A stretch of 64,000 nucleotides of DNA from JBCBSZ01 sp039185015 (GTDB lineage: Bacteria; Actinomycetota; Acidimicrobiia; Acidimicrobiales; Poriferisodalaceae): positions 1 through 64,000 of the forward strand of contig JBCDAU010000023.1 in the NCBI GenBank assembly GCA_039185015.1, given 5' to 3'. The position numbers and the translations under genes were made by a program. Shown one piece after another: positions 25,411 to 33,127 of this stretch (position 1 is the stretch's first letter; each line of letters begins with the position of its first letter). Below the pieces are notes generated by a model that did not search any database, was not told the origin of the DNA, and was given only the letters and a program-made list of their open reading frames with translations.

Positions 25411-25998
25411 ATGGTCATGACGGCCGAGGAGCGGATCGACGACGTCGATCGGGACGCGGCCGACCAGCGCCGCCCGCTCGGCTCGTCGCGGCGGTCGCTC
25501 GTGCTCAACGCGACGTTCGAGCCGATCTCGGTCGTGAGCTGGCGTCGGGCCATCGTCCTCGTCGTCGCCGGCCGCGCCGAGTGCGTCGAGACCGACGGTG
25601 CCGCCGTCCGTTCCGAGCGCCTGACCGTCGAGGTCCCGTCGGTCGTTCGTCTCACCCGCTACGTCCGGGTGCCGCATCGTCGCCACGCCCCGCTGTCGCG
25701 CCGGGCGGTCCTGGTCCGCGACCGGTGGACCTGTCAGTACTGCGGCGCGCGCGCCGACGGCATCGACCACGTCCAGCCCCGGAGTCGCGACGGCGCGCAC
25801 GCGTGGGACAACGTCGTCGCCGCCTGTCGGAGCTGCAACGCTCGCAAGGGCGACCGCCTGCTCTCCGAGACCGGGTTCCGGCTCCGCACCAGGCCCACGG
25901 CACCGCCGGCCATGTCCGCCGCGGCGCTGGCGCTTCGGTCGGTGCCCTCGACCTGGGCGTCCTACCTGCCGCCCGACCGACCGGCGCTGAGCGCATGA
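25411..25998 (+). CDS. HNH endonuclease domain protein
   Basis: 195 residues. The first half holds a beta-rich module common in actinobacterial HNH proteins (LVLNATFEPISVVSWRRAIV). The HNH core follows: CQYCG, then IDHVQPRSRDGAHAWDNVVA and CRSCNARKGDR, i.e. two CxxC zinc-knuckle pairs and the catalytic DH. This family is widespread in single copy and not tied to a mobile element; its role is unknown. ATG 25411 or 25417 may be used. It overlaps the next gene by 4 bases. Confidence 0.87.
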   Translation: MVMTAEERIDDVDRDAADQRRPLGSSRRSLVLNATFEPISVVSWRRAIVLVVAGRAECVETDGAAVRSERLTVEVPSVVRLTRYVRVPHRRHAPLSRRAVLVRDRWTCQYCGARADGIDHVQPRSRDGAHAWDNVVAACRSCNARKGDRLLSETGFRLRTRPTAPPAMSAAALALRSVPSTWASYLPPDRPALSA

Positions 25999-26699
25999 CC
26001 ATGTCGTTGCCGGTCGGGGTCAGCGGCCAGTGGACCCGTGAATGGCGTCGGGGCGAGGCCGGGGTGCTGCACTCCCGCGGCCTCCCCGATCCGGTCATCC
26101 GCGAGGTCTCCATCCTCTCGGTCCGCAACCGGGCCGTCGTGCTCGGCTCGGCGCAGCGCTTCGACGAGGTCGACCTCGAAGCGGCCGCGGCCGCAGGCGT
26201 CGAGATCGTCCAGCGCCGGGGTGGCGGGGGAGCGGTCTGGCTCGCCCCCGGTGAGCAGCTCTGGCTGGACGTCGTGGTCCCGACCGGCGACGAGCTCTGG
26301 GATGCGGACGTCGGTCGTGCCTTCCTCTGGCTGGGCGACGTCTGGGAGGCGGCGCTCGCCGACCTCGGCGTCAAGGCCGTCACCCACCGACGGGGCCTGA
26401 TCCGTTCACCCCGCTCGTCGTCGATCTGCTTCGCCGGCCTCGGCCCGGGCGAGATCCACGTCGACGGAGCCAAGCTCGTCGGCATGAGCCAACGCAGGGT
26501 GCGCGACGCCTCCCGGTTCCAGTGCGTCGTCTACGACCGCTTCGACCCCGCCCCGCTCGTCGACGTGCTCGCCATGGAGCCCGATGAGCGGCCCGTCGCC
26601 GTGGGTGAGCTGCTCGCCACCTGCGTGGGCCTCCAGGACGTCGCCCCCGGCACGTCCCTGGCCGATCTCGAGTCGGCCGTCCTCCGCCGTTTGAGCTGA
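25995..26699 (+). CDS. lipoate-protein ligase A-fold protein
   Basis: 234-residue biotin/lipoate ligase-fold protein. The lipoate/AMP-binding loop RRGGGGAVWLAPGEQLWLDV corresponds to RRxSGGGAVYHDxGN of LplA, but the HD of the canonical motif is replaced. The later KLVGMSQRRVRDASRFQCVV carries the catalytic-type lysine. It may ligate lipoate or octanoate, or be a paralogue with another acyl substrate. I chose the ATG at 25995, overlapping the HNH stop. The stop codon is the first part of a 50-base sequence that is repeated 82 bases downstream. Confidence 0.78.
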   Translation: MTMSLPVGVSGQWTREWRRGEAGVLHSRGLPDPVIREVSILSVRNRAVVLGSAQRFDEVDLEAAAAAGVEIVQRRGGGGAVWLAPGEQLWLDVVVPTGDELWDADVGRAFLWLGDVWEAALADLGVKAVTHRRGLIRSPRSSSICFAGLGPGEIHVDGAKLVGMSQRRVRDASRFQCVVYDRFDPAPLVDVLAMEPDERPVAVGELLATCVGLQDVAPGTSLADLESAVLRRLS

Positions 26700-26744
26700 G
26701 TTCATGCCCGGGTGGGGCCCCGGAGCCCCACCCTCCTCCCGGTG
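26695..26744 (+). repeat. hairpin repeat family, locus A copy 1
   Basis: First copy of a perfect 50-base direct repeat (second copy 26777-26826, period 82). It contains the lplA-like stop codon (26697-26699). The hairpin has arms GGGTGGGGC (26710-26718) and GCCCCACCC (26725-26733) with the loop CCCGGA. A C/G-rich tail continues to about 26778. The same element lies after bpa and after the carotenoid oxygenase. Confidence 0.85.
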
Positions 26745-26776
26745 TCCTCGCCCTGGCGGGCTGCGGCCCGGGCCGT

Positions 26777-26826
26777 GCTGAGTTCATGCCCGGGTGGGGC
26801 CCCGGAGCCCCACCCTCCTCCCGGTG
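26777..26826 (+). repeat. hairpin repeat family, locus A copy 2
   Basis: Identical to 26695-26744 over 50 bases, with hairpin arms at 26792-26800 and 26807-26815. It includes a duplicate of the last bases of the upstream gene (gctgag). The copy lacks the conserved tail seen after copy 1. Confidence 0.85.
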
Positions 26827-26983
26827 GCGCGGTCGTCTCACGCCGTCCCACCCCGGCGCTCGCGAGACCGTCCCACCGGCTCCCACCCCGAGACAGCGTG
26901 TTTTCCTGCTTTTTCGATCATTCTGCTGATCCACTGAACGCCCATCGTGGTGAAAGGTCGCCCTCAGGTGCCCGTTTGGTGCC
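26827..26983. other. non-coding stretch upstream of the dcw promoter
   Basis: No gene is seen. It holds C-rich sequence with several CCCAC pentamers (GTGGG on the other strand), then a T-rich patch around 26899-26935 containing GTTTTCC and CTTTTTCG. That patch is among the least G+C-rich in the window and could be a terminator tail or an upstream promoter element. Confidence 0.4.
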
Positions 26984-27012
26984 TTGACCGGGTCATTGTG
27001 GGGTCTTACGGT
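26984..27012 (+). promoter_or_regulatory. candidate promoter of the mraZ/dcw operon
   Basis: TTGACC (26984-26989), 17-base spacer, TACGGT (27007-27012). It is the best -35/-10 pair in the window. The predicted leader to mraZ is about 100 bases and overlaps the GTGGG repeats. Confidence 0.6.
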
Positions 27013-27036
27013 GGGAATCCGTGGGAACACGTGGGG
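26998..27036 (+). promoter_or_regulatory. MraZ-type operator: four direct GTGGG repeats
   Basis: GTGGGG at 26998, GTGGGA at 27011, GTGGGA at 27021 and GTGGGG at 27031. The last three are exactly 10 bases apart, the spacing of the TGGGN repeats bound by MraZ in E. coli. The boxes cover the -10 and the start region, consistent with autorepression of the dcw operon by MraZ. Confidence 0.7.
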
Positions 27037-27121
27037 CTCCGGACCACGGAGTGGCGGCCGAGACCGCGATGGCGGTGCGAGGGTCGGCGTTCCTGCGCGT
27101 CCGGGCCGCCGGAGCGGTGGC

Positions 27122-27565
27122 GTGAACGTGGAGGAGCGCGACTTCACCGGCTCCTTCGAGCACTCCCTCGACGACAAGGGTCGCCTCGTCGTCCCCCGAG
27201 ACCTTCGGGACCAGCTCGCCCCGGACGAGCAGCTGTACCTGGTCCCGGGCGAGGACAACTGCCTGGAGCTCCTGCCGGCCATCGCCTACAAGGAGCGGGC
27301 CAAGCAGCGCCGCCTCAGCTCCCGCGTCGGTGGGCCGAAGGCCCGCATGGCGGCTCGTGTGTTCACCGCGTTCGCCGATCCGCTCACCATCGATCGCTCG
27401 GGACGCATCAACGTGCCCAAGCAGCTCCGGGCCTACGCCGGCCTCGACGGCCCGTGCGTCGTCAACGGTGCCGGTGAGTGGGTCGAGATCTGGTCGGAGG
27501 CGCGCTGGCTCGAGGCGCTCGACCTCGGCTCGTCGGCGCTCGCTTCGCCCGAGGACTTCGAGTGA
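27122..27565 (+). CDS. mraZ: transcriptional regulator MraZ
   Basis: 147-residue MraZ with two SpoVT/AbrB-like half-domains, each carrying the DNA-contact signature: DDKGRLVVPRDLR and DRSGRINVPKQLR. It represses the dcw operon by binding repeated TGGGN boxes, and such boxes lie just upstream. GTG at 27122 (VNVEERDF) or 27128 may be the start; longer in-frame sequence upstream would run through the operator region. The stop overlaps the rsmH GTG (GTGA). Confidence 0.93.
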   Translation: MNVEERDFTGSFEHSLDDKGRLVVPRDLRDQLAPDEQLYLVPGEDNCLELLPAIAYKERAKQRRLSSRVGGPKARMAARVFTAFADPLTIDRSGRINVPKQLRAYAGLDGPCVVNGAGEWVEIWSEARWLEALDLGSSALASPEDFE

Positions 27566-28497
27566 TCGGCGTGGCCTTCACGCACGCTCCCGTGCTGCTC
27601 GACGAGGTCCTCGAGCTCTTCGGTCCCGTGCCGCCCGGCATCGTGGTCGACGGGACCCTCGGCGGCGGCGGGCACAGCGCCGCGCTCCTCGACGCTCGGA
27701 GCGACCTGCGCGTCGTCGGCGTCGATCGCGATCCCGATGCCCGTGCCGCGGCGGCCGAACGGCTCGCGCCCCACGGCGACCGGGCCACGATCATCGCCAC
27801 CACCTCCGACGAGGGGCTGGTGCGCGCCAGCTCGCTCGGCCCGATCAGCGGCGTCCTGTTGGACCTCGGCGTGAGCTCGCCCCAGATCGACGTGCCCGAG
27901 CGGGGCTTCAGCTACCGGCAGGACGGTCCGCTCGACATGCGGATGGATCCCGAGCGCGGACGATCCGCCGCCGAGCTGCTCGACGACCTCGAGGCCGACG
28001 AGCTGGGCAGGCTGCTGCGCCGGCTCGCCGACGAGCCGCACGCGCGCCGGATCGCCCGCGCCGTGGTCGCGGCCCGTCCGCTCACGACCACCACCGAGCT
28101 GGCCGACGTCGTGCGGGAGGCGGTGCCCGCAGCGGCCCGTCGTCGTGGTGACCCCGCCAAGCGGACGTTCCAGGCGCTGCGCATCGCCGTCAACGACGAG
28201 CTCGGCCTCCTCGACCGCACGCTCGACCGGGCCATCGACGCCGTCGCTCCGGGCGGTCGTGTCGTGGTCATCAGCTACCACAGCGGCGAGGACCGCATGG
28301 TGAAGGACCGGTTCCGTCAGGCGACCGATCCTCATCGCAACCTGCCTCGCCACCTCCCGCCGCCGCCGGGCGCCGGCCCGACCCACGTGGCGCTCACCCG
28401 CCGGGCGATCGTGCCCGGCGCCGACGAGCAGGCCCGCAACCCCCGATCCGCCAGCGCACGACTCCGTGCCATCGAACGGCTTCCCGAGGACCCATGA
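27562..28497 (+). CDS. rsmH: 16S rRNA (cytosine-1402 N4) methyltransferase
   Basis: 311-residue RsmH (MraW). It methylates N4 of C1402 in the ribosomal P site using SAM. The N-terminal HAPVLLDEVLELF is followed by the SAM loop VVDGTLGGGGHSAALLD, then GVLLDLGVSSPQID, the DMRMD motif and the C-terminal RTFQALRIAVNDELG, ISYHSGEDR and PRSASARLR. GTG 27562 overlaps the mraZ stop; a GTG at 27571 is an alternative. Second gene of the dcw operon. Confidence 0.94.
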   Translation: MIGVAFTHAPVLLDEVLELFGPVPPGIVVDGTLGGGGHSAALLDARSDLRVVGVDRDPDARAAAAERLAPHGDRATIIATTSDEGLVRASSLGPISGVLLDLGVSSPQIDVPERGFSYRQDGPLDMRMDPERGRSAAELLDDLEADELGRLLRRLADEPHARRIARAVVAARPLTTTTELADVVREAVPAAARRRGDPAKRTFQALRIAVNDELGLLDRTLDRAIDAVAPGGRVVVISYHSGEDRMVKDRFRQATDPHRNLPRHLPPPPGAGPTHVALTRRAIVPGADEQARNPRSASARLRAIERLPEDP

Positions 28498-28886
28498 CCG
28501 CTGTCACCGCTCCCACCCGCCGCCCCGAGCGGACCCTCGATCGGCCGGCCGCCATCGGCCTGCCCGCCGCCGTGCGCGAGCGGGCCGGCGTCGCGACCGT
28601 GCTCACCATCGCCGCGTTGCTCGTCAGCCTGCTCGGCCTGGCCGTCTTCCACGCGCAGATCACGCAGCAGTCCTATGAGCTCGACCAGCTCCAGGAGCAG
28701 ATCGACGAGCGTCTGGTGCAGCTCGACGCCGCACGCATCGAGCTCGCCGCGCTCGAGTCGCCGACGCGGCTGCAGTTCCAGGCCTCGTCGCTCGGCCTCG
28801 TCCGACCGGCGGTCGTCGAGTACGTGCAGCCCTCGGAGGACGTCATCGATCACGTGTTGTCGACCCAACGCGACGAGTCCGGATGA
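28494..28886 (+). CDS. ftsL: cell division protein FtsL-like
   Basis: 130-residue bitopic protein at the ftsL position. A basic cytoplasmic N-terminus of about 30 residues leads to one transmembrane helix (VATVLTIAALLVSLLGLAVF, about 33-52). A leucine/glutamine-patterned coiled coil follows (YELDQLQEQIDERLVQLDAA), then LESPTRLQFQASSLGLVRPA, as in FtsL. FtsL-type proteins hold FtsI/FtsW and FtsQ together at the septum. The name rests on position and architecture since the family diverges fast. It overlaps both neighbours by 4 bases. Confidence 0.82.
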   Translation: MTAVTAPTRRPERTLDRPAAIGLPAAVRERAGVATVLTIAALLVSLLGLAVFHAQITQQSYELDQLQEQIDERLVQLDAARIELAALESPTRLQFQASSLGLVRPAVVEYVQPSEDVIDHVLSTQRDESG

Positions 28887-30694
28887 CGGCGCCCGTCCGT
28901 CGCTCGGGCTCCCGGCCCGCTCCCACCCCGCCGGTCGACGACCGGCGGGTGGCGCGCGCGGGGATGGTCGGCACGCGGCGGGTGAAGGTGCTCCGAGCTG
29001 TCCTGTTGCTGGTCGCGATGGTCTTCGCGGCCCGACTGGTGCAGGTCCAGCAGGTCGGTGCGGACCGCTTCGCCGCGGCCGGCGTCAACCAGCGCGACGG
29101 CCGGGCGGTGCTGCCCGCCGATCGGGGTCGCATCCTCGACCGCTCGGGGGAGGCGCTCGCGGTCTCGGTCGCCCGACCCACCGTCTACGTCAACCCCAGC
29201 GCCGTCACCGACGAGGTCAGCCTCGCCAACGCCGTCGCACCGCTCCTCGGCCTCGACGCCGCATCCCTCGTCAACGACATCCGCTCGGCGCGTGAGCGGG
29301 GCGGGCAGTTCCGCTACCTCGGCCGCCAGCTCGATCCCGCTGTGGCCGCCGCCGTCATGGACCTCGGCCTCGAGGCGGTCGGCGTGATCGACGAGCCGTA
29401 CCGTCTCCGCCCGTCTGGACCCGACGTCGCCGGCTCGCTGCTCGGCGGGGTCGACAGCGACCACGTCGGCGTGTCGGGCCTGGAGCTCCAGTTCGACGAG
29501 GTGCTCACGGGTCTGCCCGGCGAGATCACCTTCGAGCGGGGCGCCGACGGCCGCATCATCCCGACCGGACGCACCCACATCGCCGAGGCGACGCCGGGCG
29601 GCGACCTCGTGCTCACGATCGACCGGCACCTCCAGTGGCTCACCGAGGACGTGCTCCGCGACGTCGTCGACCGCTACCAGGCCCAGGGCGCCATGGCCGT
29701 CGTGCTCCGCAGCGACACCGCCGAGGTGCTGGCCATGGCCAACGTCGTCGGGGTCGAGGACGGCCCGGCCGAGGTCGCCGGCTACAACATGAGCGTCGTC
29801 GACGTCTTCGAGCCCGGTTCGATCAGCAAGGTCTTCCCGATCTCCGCGGTCCTCGACGAGGGCATGACGTCCGCCGACGAGGTGCTCTCGGTGCCTCCGT
29901 CGCTGACCATCTACGACGCCGACCTCGGCGACGAGTTCGCCCCCGGCACGCGGGACATGACGACCTCGGAGATCCTCCAGCAGTCGTCCAACGTCGGCAC
30001 GGTGCTGCTCTCGGAGCGTCTCGGTGAGGAGCTCTTCGACGACTACCTCCGTCGGTTCGGGTTCGGCTCCCGCACCGGAGCGGCCGGAGCGGCGCAGTTC
30101 CCCGGCGAGGCGTCCGGCCAGCTCCTCGACGTCGACGCCTGGAGCGGCGTCACCCTGGCGACGGTCTCGTACGGCCAGGGCATCGGCGTCACCGCGCTGC
30201 AGATGGCGGCCGCGGTCAACGTCATCGCCAACGACGGCATCTATCGGACGCCGACGATGGTCAGCGGCGCGTACGACGACGACGGCGATCTCGACAACGT
30301 CACCAACATCGTCGAGCGAGCCGTGATCTCGCCAGTGACCGCCGAGCTGATGCGCTCGATCATGCTCGGCGTCACGGACGGCCGCGGCACCGGCACCCGG
30401 GCCGCCGTGCCCGGCTACACGGTCGGGGGCAAGACGGGCACCGCCCGCAAGCCCGACCTCGAGAACGGCGGCTACCTCGAGAACTCGTGGATGTCGACCT
30501 TCGCCGGCTTCGCTCCGGCCCACGACCCGGCCGTCACGGTCGTCGTGGTGATCGACGATCCTCAGGGCGACTACTACGGCGGTCTGGTCGCCGCCCCGGT
30601 CTTCCAGGAGATCGCCGAGCACGCGATGCGGATGCTCCGCGTCTCGCCCGACGCGCCGCTCGAGCTCCAGGAATCGGCCGATGCGGACGGCTGA
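28883..30694 (+). CDS. ftsI: peptidoglycan D,D-transpeptidase FtsI (class B PBP)
   Basis: 603-residue class B penicillin-binding protein that crosslinks septal peptidoglycan. One N-terminal transmembrane helix (about 37-53) leads to the dimerisation domain (DRGRILDRSGEALAVSVARP). The transpeptidase domain has Ser313-x-x-Lys316 (PGSISKVFP), Ser368-Ser-Asn370 (QQSSNVG) and Lys517-Thr-Gly (GGKTGTARKP). No PASTA repeats are seen. It follows ftsL with a 4-base overlap and overlaps murE by 14 bases. Confidence 0.94.
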   Translation: MTAPVRRSGSRPAPTPPVDDRRVARAGMVGTRRVKVLRAVLLLVAMVFAARLVQVQQVGADRFAAAGVNQRDGRAVLPADRGRILDRSGEALAVSVARPTVYVNPSAVTDEVSLANAVAPLLGLDAASLVNDIRSARERGGQFRYLGRQLDPAVAAAVMDLGLEAVGVIDEPYRLRPSGPDVAGSLLGGVDSDHVGVSGLELQFDEVLTGLPGEITFERGADGRIIPTGRTHIAEATPGGDLVLTIDRHLQWLTEDVLRDVVDRYQAQGAMAVVLRSDTAEVLAMANVVGVEDGPAEVAGYNMSVVDVFEPGSISKVFPISAVLDEGMTSADEVLSVPPSLTIYDADLGDEFAPGTRDMTTSEILQQSSNVGTVLLSERLGEELFDDYLRRFGFGSRTGAAGAAQFPGEASGQLLDVDAWSGVTLATVSYGQGIGVTALQMAAAVNVIANDGIYRTPTMVSGAYDDDGDLDNVTNIVERAVISPVTAELMRSIMLGVTDGRGTGTRAAVPGYTVGGKTGTARKPDLENGGYLENSWMSTFAGFAPAHDPAVTVVVVIDDPQGDYYGGLVAAPVFQEIAEHAMRMLRVSPDAPLELQESADADG

Positions 30695-32093
30695 GCTCGT
30701 GCCGCGCATCGGCGCCGAGCTGCTCGGCGACGCGTCCGACGTCGCCATCCACGACGTCACCCACGACTCCCGGGTGGTCGGTCCCGGCTCGTTGTTCGCC
30801 TGCGTGCCCGGCGAGCGGTTCGACGGCCACGACTTCGCCTCCGCCGCGATCGATCGTGGCGCGGTCGCGCTGCTCGTCGAACGGTCGCTCGACCTGCCGG
30901 TGCCGATGCTGCGGGTGCGGTCGGTCCGGGAGGCGCTCGGTCCCGCCGCTGCCGCTGTGCACGGCGATCCGTCCATGAACCTCCAGGTGATCGGCATCAC
31001 CGGGACGAACGGCAAGACCACGACCGCCGCGCTGCTCGCCTCGATCCTGCGGAGCGCCGGTCTGGCGACCGAGACCCTCGGCACGCTGAGCGGCGCCCGC
31101 ACGACGCCGGAGGGCTCCGACCTGCAGCGCCGGTTCCGGTCCTGGGTCGACGAGGGTGTCGACGCCGTGGTCATGGAGGTGTCCTCCCACGCGCTGGAGC
31201 TGCACCGGGTCGATGGGACCCGGTTCGAGGTCGGCGTCTTCCTCAACCTCAGCCCCGAGCACCTGGACTTCCACGGGACGATGGAGTCCTACGAGGCCGC
31301 CAAGACACGCCTGTTCACCGAGGGCCTGGTCGACCGGGCGGTCGTGCTGGTCGACGACGAGGCGGGCGCCCGCGTGGCGGACGCCGCCACCGTGCCCGTC
31401 GAACGCTGCTCGATCGCCGACGCCGTCGACCTGGAGCTCACCGCAGACGGCAGTCGCTTCCGGTGGCGCGGGGTCGACGTCGACCTGGCGTTGCCCGGTC
31501 GCTTCAACGTGGCCAACGCCATCGCCGCCGCGACCGCGGCGGTGGCGTGCGGGATCGATCTCGCCGACATCGCCAGGGGCCTGAGCTCGTTGCCCGCCGT
31601 GCCCGGCCGCGTCCAGCCCGTCGAGACCGGTCAGCCCTTCGGCGTGCTCGTCGACTACGCCCACACGCCCGACGCGCTCGACCGGGTGCTGGCGACGACC
31701 CGCGAACTCATCGAGGACGGCAGTCGGCTCCTCGTGGTCTTCGGTGCGGGCGGTGACCGGGACCGTGACAAGCGTCCGCTGATGGGCGCTGCGGCCGCCC
31801 GGTGGGCCGACGAGATCGTCGTGACCTCGGACAACCCACGGAGCGAGGACCCGCAGGCCATCATCCAGGCGATCCTGACGGGCATCCCCACCGATCGGCG
31901 TGCGAACGTGGTGGTGGAGGCCGACCGGCGCCGGGCCATCGCCCTGGCCATCGGTCGAGCACGGCCAGGCGATCTGATCGTGATCGCCGGCAAGGGCCAC
32001 GAGACCACCCAGGAGACCGCGGGTTCCGTGATCGAGTTCGACGACCGCCTCGTCGCGGCTGACGCCATCGCCGAGTTGGGACCCGACGCGTGA
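30681..32093 (+). CDS. murE: UDP-MurNAc-tripeptide synthetase MurE
   Basis: 470-residue Mur ligase adding the third stem amino acid. The nucleotide loop ITGTNGKTTTAALL, the metal/carbamate region (MEVSSHALELHRVDGTRF) and HTPDALDRVL are typical. The amino-acid selecting motif reads DNPRSEDP; DNPR is associated with meso-diaminopimelate, so mDAP-type peptidoglycan is predicted. Length is slightly short for the family (about 480-510). Its stop overlaps mraY directly, so murF, which normally follows, is absent here. Confidence 0.93.
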   Translation: MRTAELVPRIGAELLGDASDVAIHDVTHDSRVVGPGSLFACVPGERFDGHDFASAAIDRGAVALLVERSLDLPVPMLRVRSVREALGPAAAAVHGDPSMNLQVIGITGTNGKTTTAALLASILRSAGLATETLGTLSGARTTPEGSDLQRRFRSWVDEGVDAVVMEVSSHALELHRVDGTRFEVGVFLNLSPEHLDFHGTMESYEAAKTRLFTEGLVDRAVVLVDDEAGARVADAATVPVERCSIADAVDLELTADGSRFRWRGVDVDLALPGRFNVANAIAAATAAVACGIDLADIARGLSSLPAVPGRVQPVETGQPFGVLVDYAHTPDALDRVLATTRELIEDGSRLLVVFGAGGDRDRDKRPLMGAAAARWADEIVVTSDNPRSEDPQAIIQAILTGIPTDRRANVVVEADRRRAIALAIGRARPGDLIVIAGKGHETTQETAGSVIEFDDRLVAADAIAELGPDA

Positions 32094-33127
32094 TCGCGCT
32101 CCTCCTGGCCGGTGGCATCGCCATGCTCACCTCGCTGCTCGGCACCCGCTGGCTGATCCCCTGGCTGCAGGCGCGAGGGGTCGGCCAGAACATCCGCATC
32201 GAGGGCCCGGAGAGCCACCAGGTCAAGGCGGGCACGCCAACCATGGGCGGGATCACGATCGTCACCGGAGCCGTCCTGGGGTACGTGTTCAGCCACGTCC
32301 GCCCGGGAACCGTGTTCACCCGTGGCGGGCTGACCGTGATGTTGGTGATCGTCGGCGCCGCGACGGTCGGCCTGTTGGACGACTGGCTCGGCGTCACCCG
32401 GGCGCGGAACCTCGGTTTGTCGAAGCGGGCGAAGTCGATCGGCCTGTTGACCGTGTGCGCCACGTTCATCTTCCTCGGGCTGACCTGGGTGGACGTCCGC
32501 ACCGATCTGTCGTTCACCCGGTACGACTCGCTCGGGCTCGACCTCGGCCGCGTCGGCTGGTCGATCTGGGCGGTCCTGCTCATCTACGGCTTCTCCAACG
32601 CCGTGAACCTGACCGACGGCCTCGACGGACTCGCCGCCGGGTCGGGAGCGTTCTCCTTCATGGCCTTCGTGATCGTCGCCTTCTGGGCCTTCCGTCACGA
32701 GGCGACCTACCAGGTGCCACAGGCCCTCGACCTGGCCGTGGTCGCCGCGTCCATGGCGGGTGCGTGCGTGGGGTTCCTGTGGTGGAACGCCGCGCCGGCG
32801 CGCATCTTCATGGGAGACACCGGGTCGCTGGCGCTCGGCGCCGGCCTCGCCTCGCTCTCGCTGCTCACCAACACCCACCTGCTGCTGCCGATCCTCGGTG
32901 GCGTGTACGTCCTCCAGGCGGTCTCGGTGATCCTCCAGGTCGGGGTCTTCCGGCTCTTCGGCGGCAAGCGCCTGTTCCGCATGGCACCGATCCACCACCA
33001 CTTCGAGCTCGGCGGCTGGCCCGAGACCACCGTGATCATCCGGCTGTGGATCGTCGCCGGGCTCTGCACGTTCGGCGCGCTCGGGATCTACTACGCCGAC
33101 TTCATCTCGACCGGGGCGATCGACTGA
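32090..33127 (+). CDS. mraY: phospho-MurNAc-pentapeptide transferase MraY
   Basis: 345-residue polytopic membrane enzyme that transfers phospho-MurNAc-pentapeptide to undecaprenyl phosphate, making lipid I. About ten helices are visible. Diagnostic motifs are KAGTPTMGGI, LLDDWLGV, SNAVNLTDGLDGLAAG, FMGDTGSLALG and APIHHHFELGGWPET. The GTG start gives a 4-base overlap with murE. The murD ATG overlaps its stop. Confidence 0.95.
   Translation: MIALLLAGGIAMLTSLLGTRWLIPWLQARGVGQNIRIEGPESHQVKAGTPTMGGITIVTGAVLGYVFSHVRPGTVFTRGGLTVMLVIVGAATVGLLDDWLGVTRARNLGLSKRAKSIGLLTVCATFIFLGLTWVDVRTDLSFTRYDSLGLDLGRVGWSIWAVLLIYGFSNAVNLTDGLDGLAAGSGAFSFMAFVIVAFWAFRHEATYQVPQALDLAVVAASMAGACVGFLWWNAAPARIFMGDTGSLALGAGLASLSLLTNTHLLLPILGGVYVLQAVSVILQVGVFRLFGGKRLFRMAPIHHHFELGGWPETTVIIRLWIVAGLCTFGALGIYYADFISTGAID

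Noticed and set aside
26695..26826. Perfect direct repeats considered as attachment sites or an insertion-sequence remnant
   Set aside because: No integrase, transposase or terminal inverted repeats lie nearby. The same hairpin element occurs at two other gene ends, so a REP-like repeat is the better description.
28850..31246. A 798-codon minus-strand open frame opposite ftsI and murE
   Set aside because: Shadow of the coding strand; the sense genes have complete catalytic motifs.
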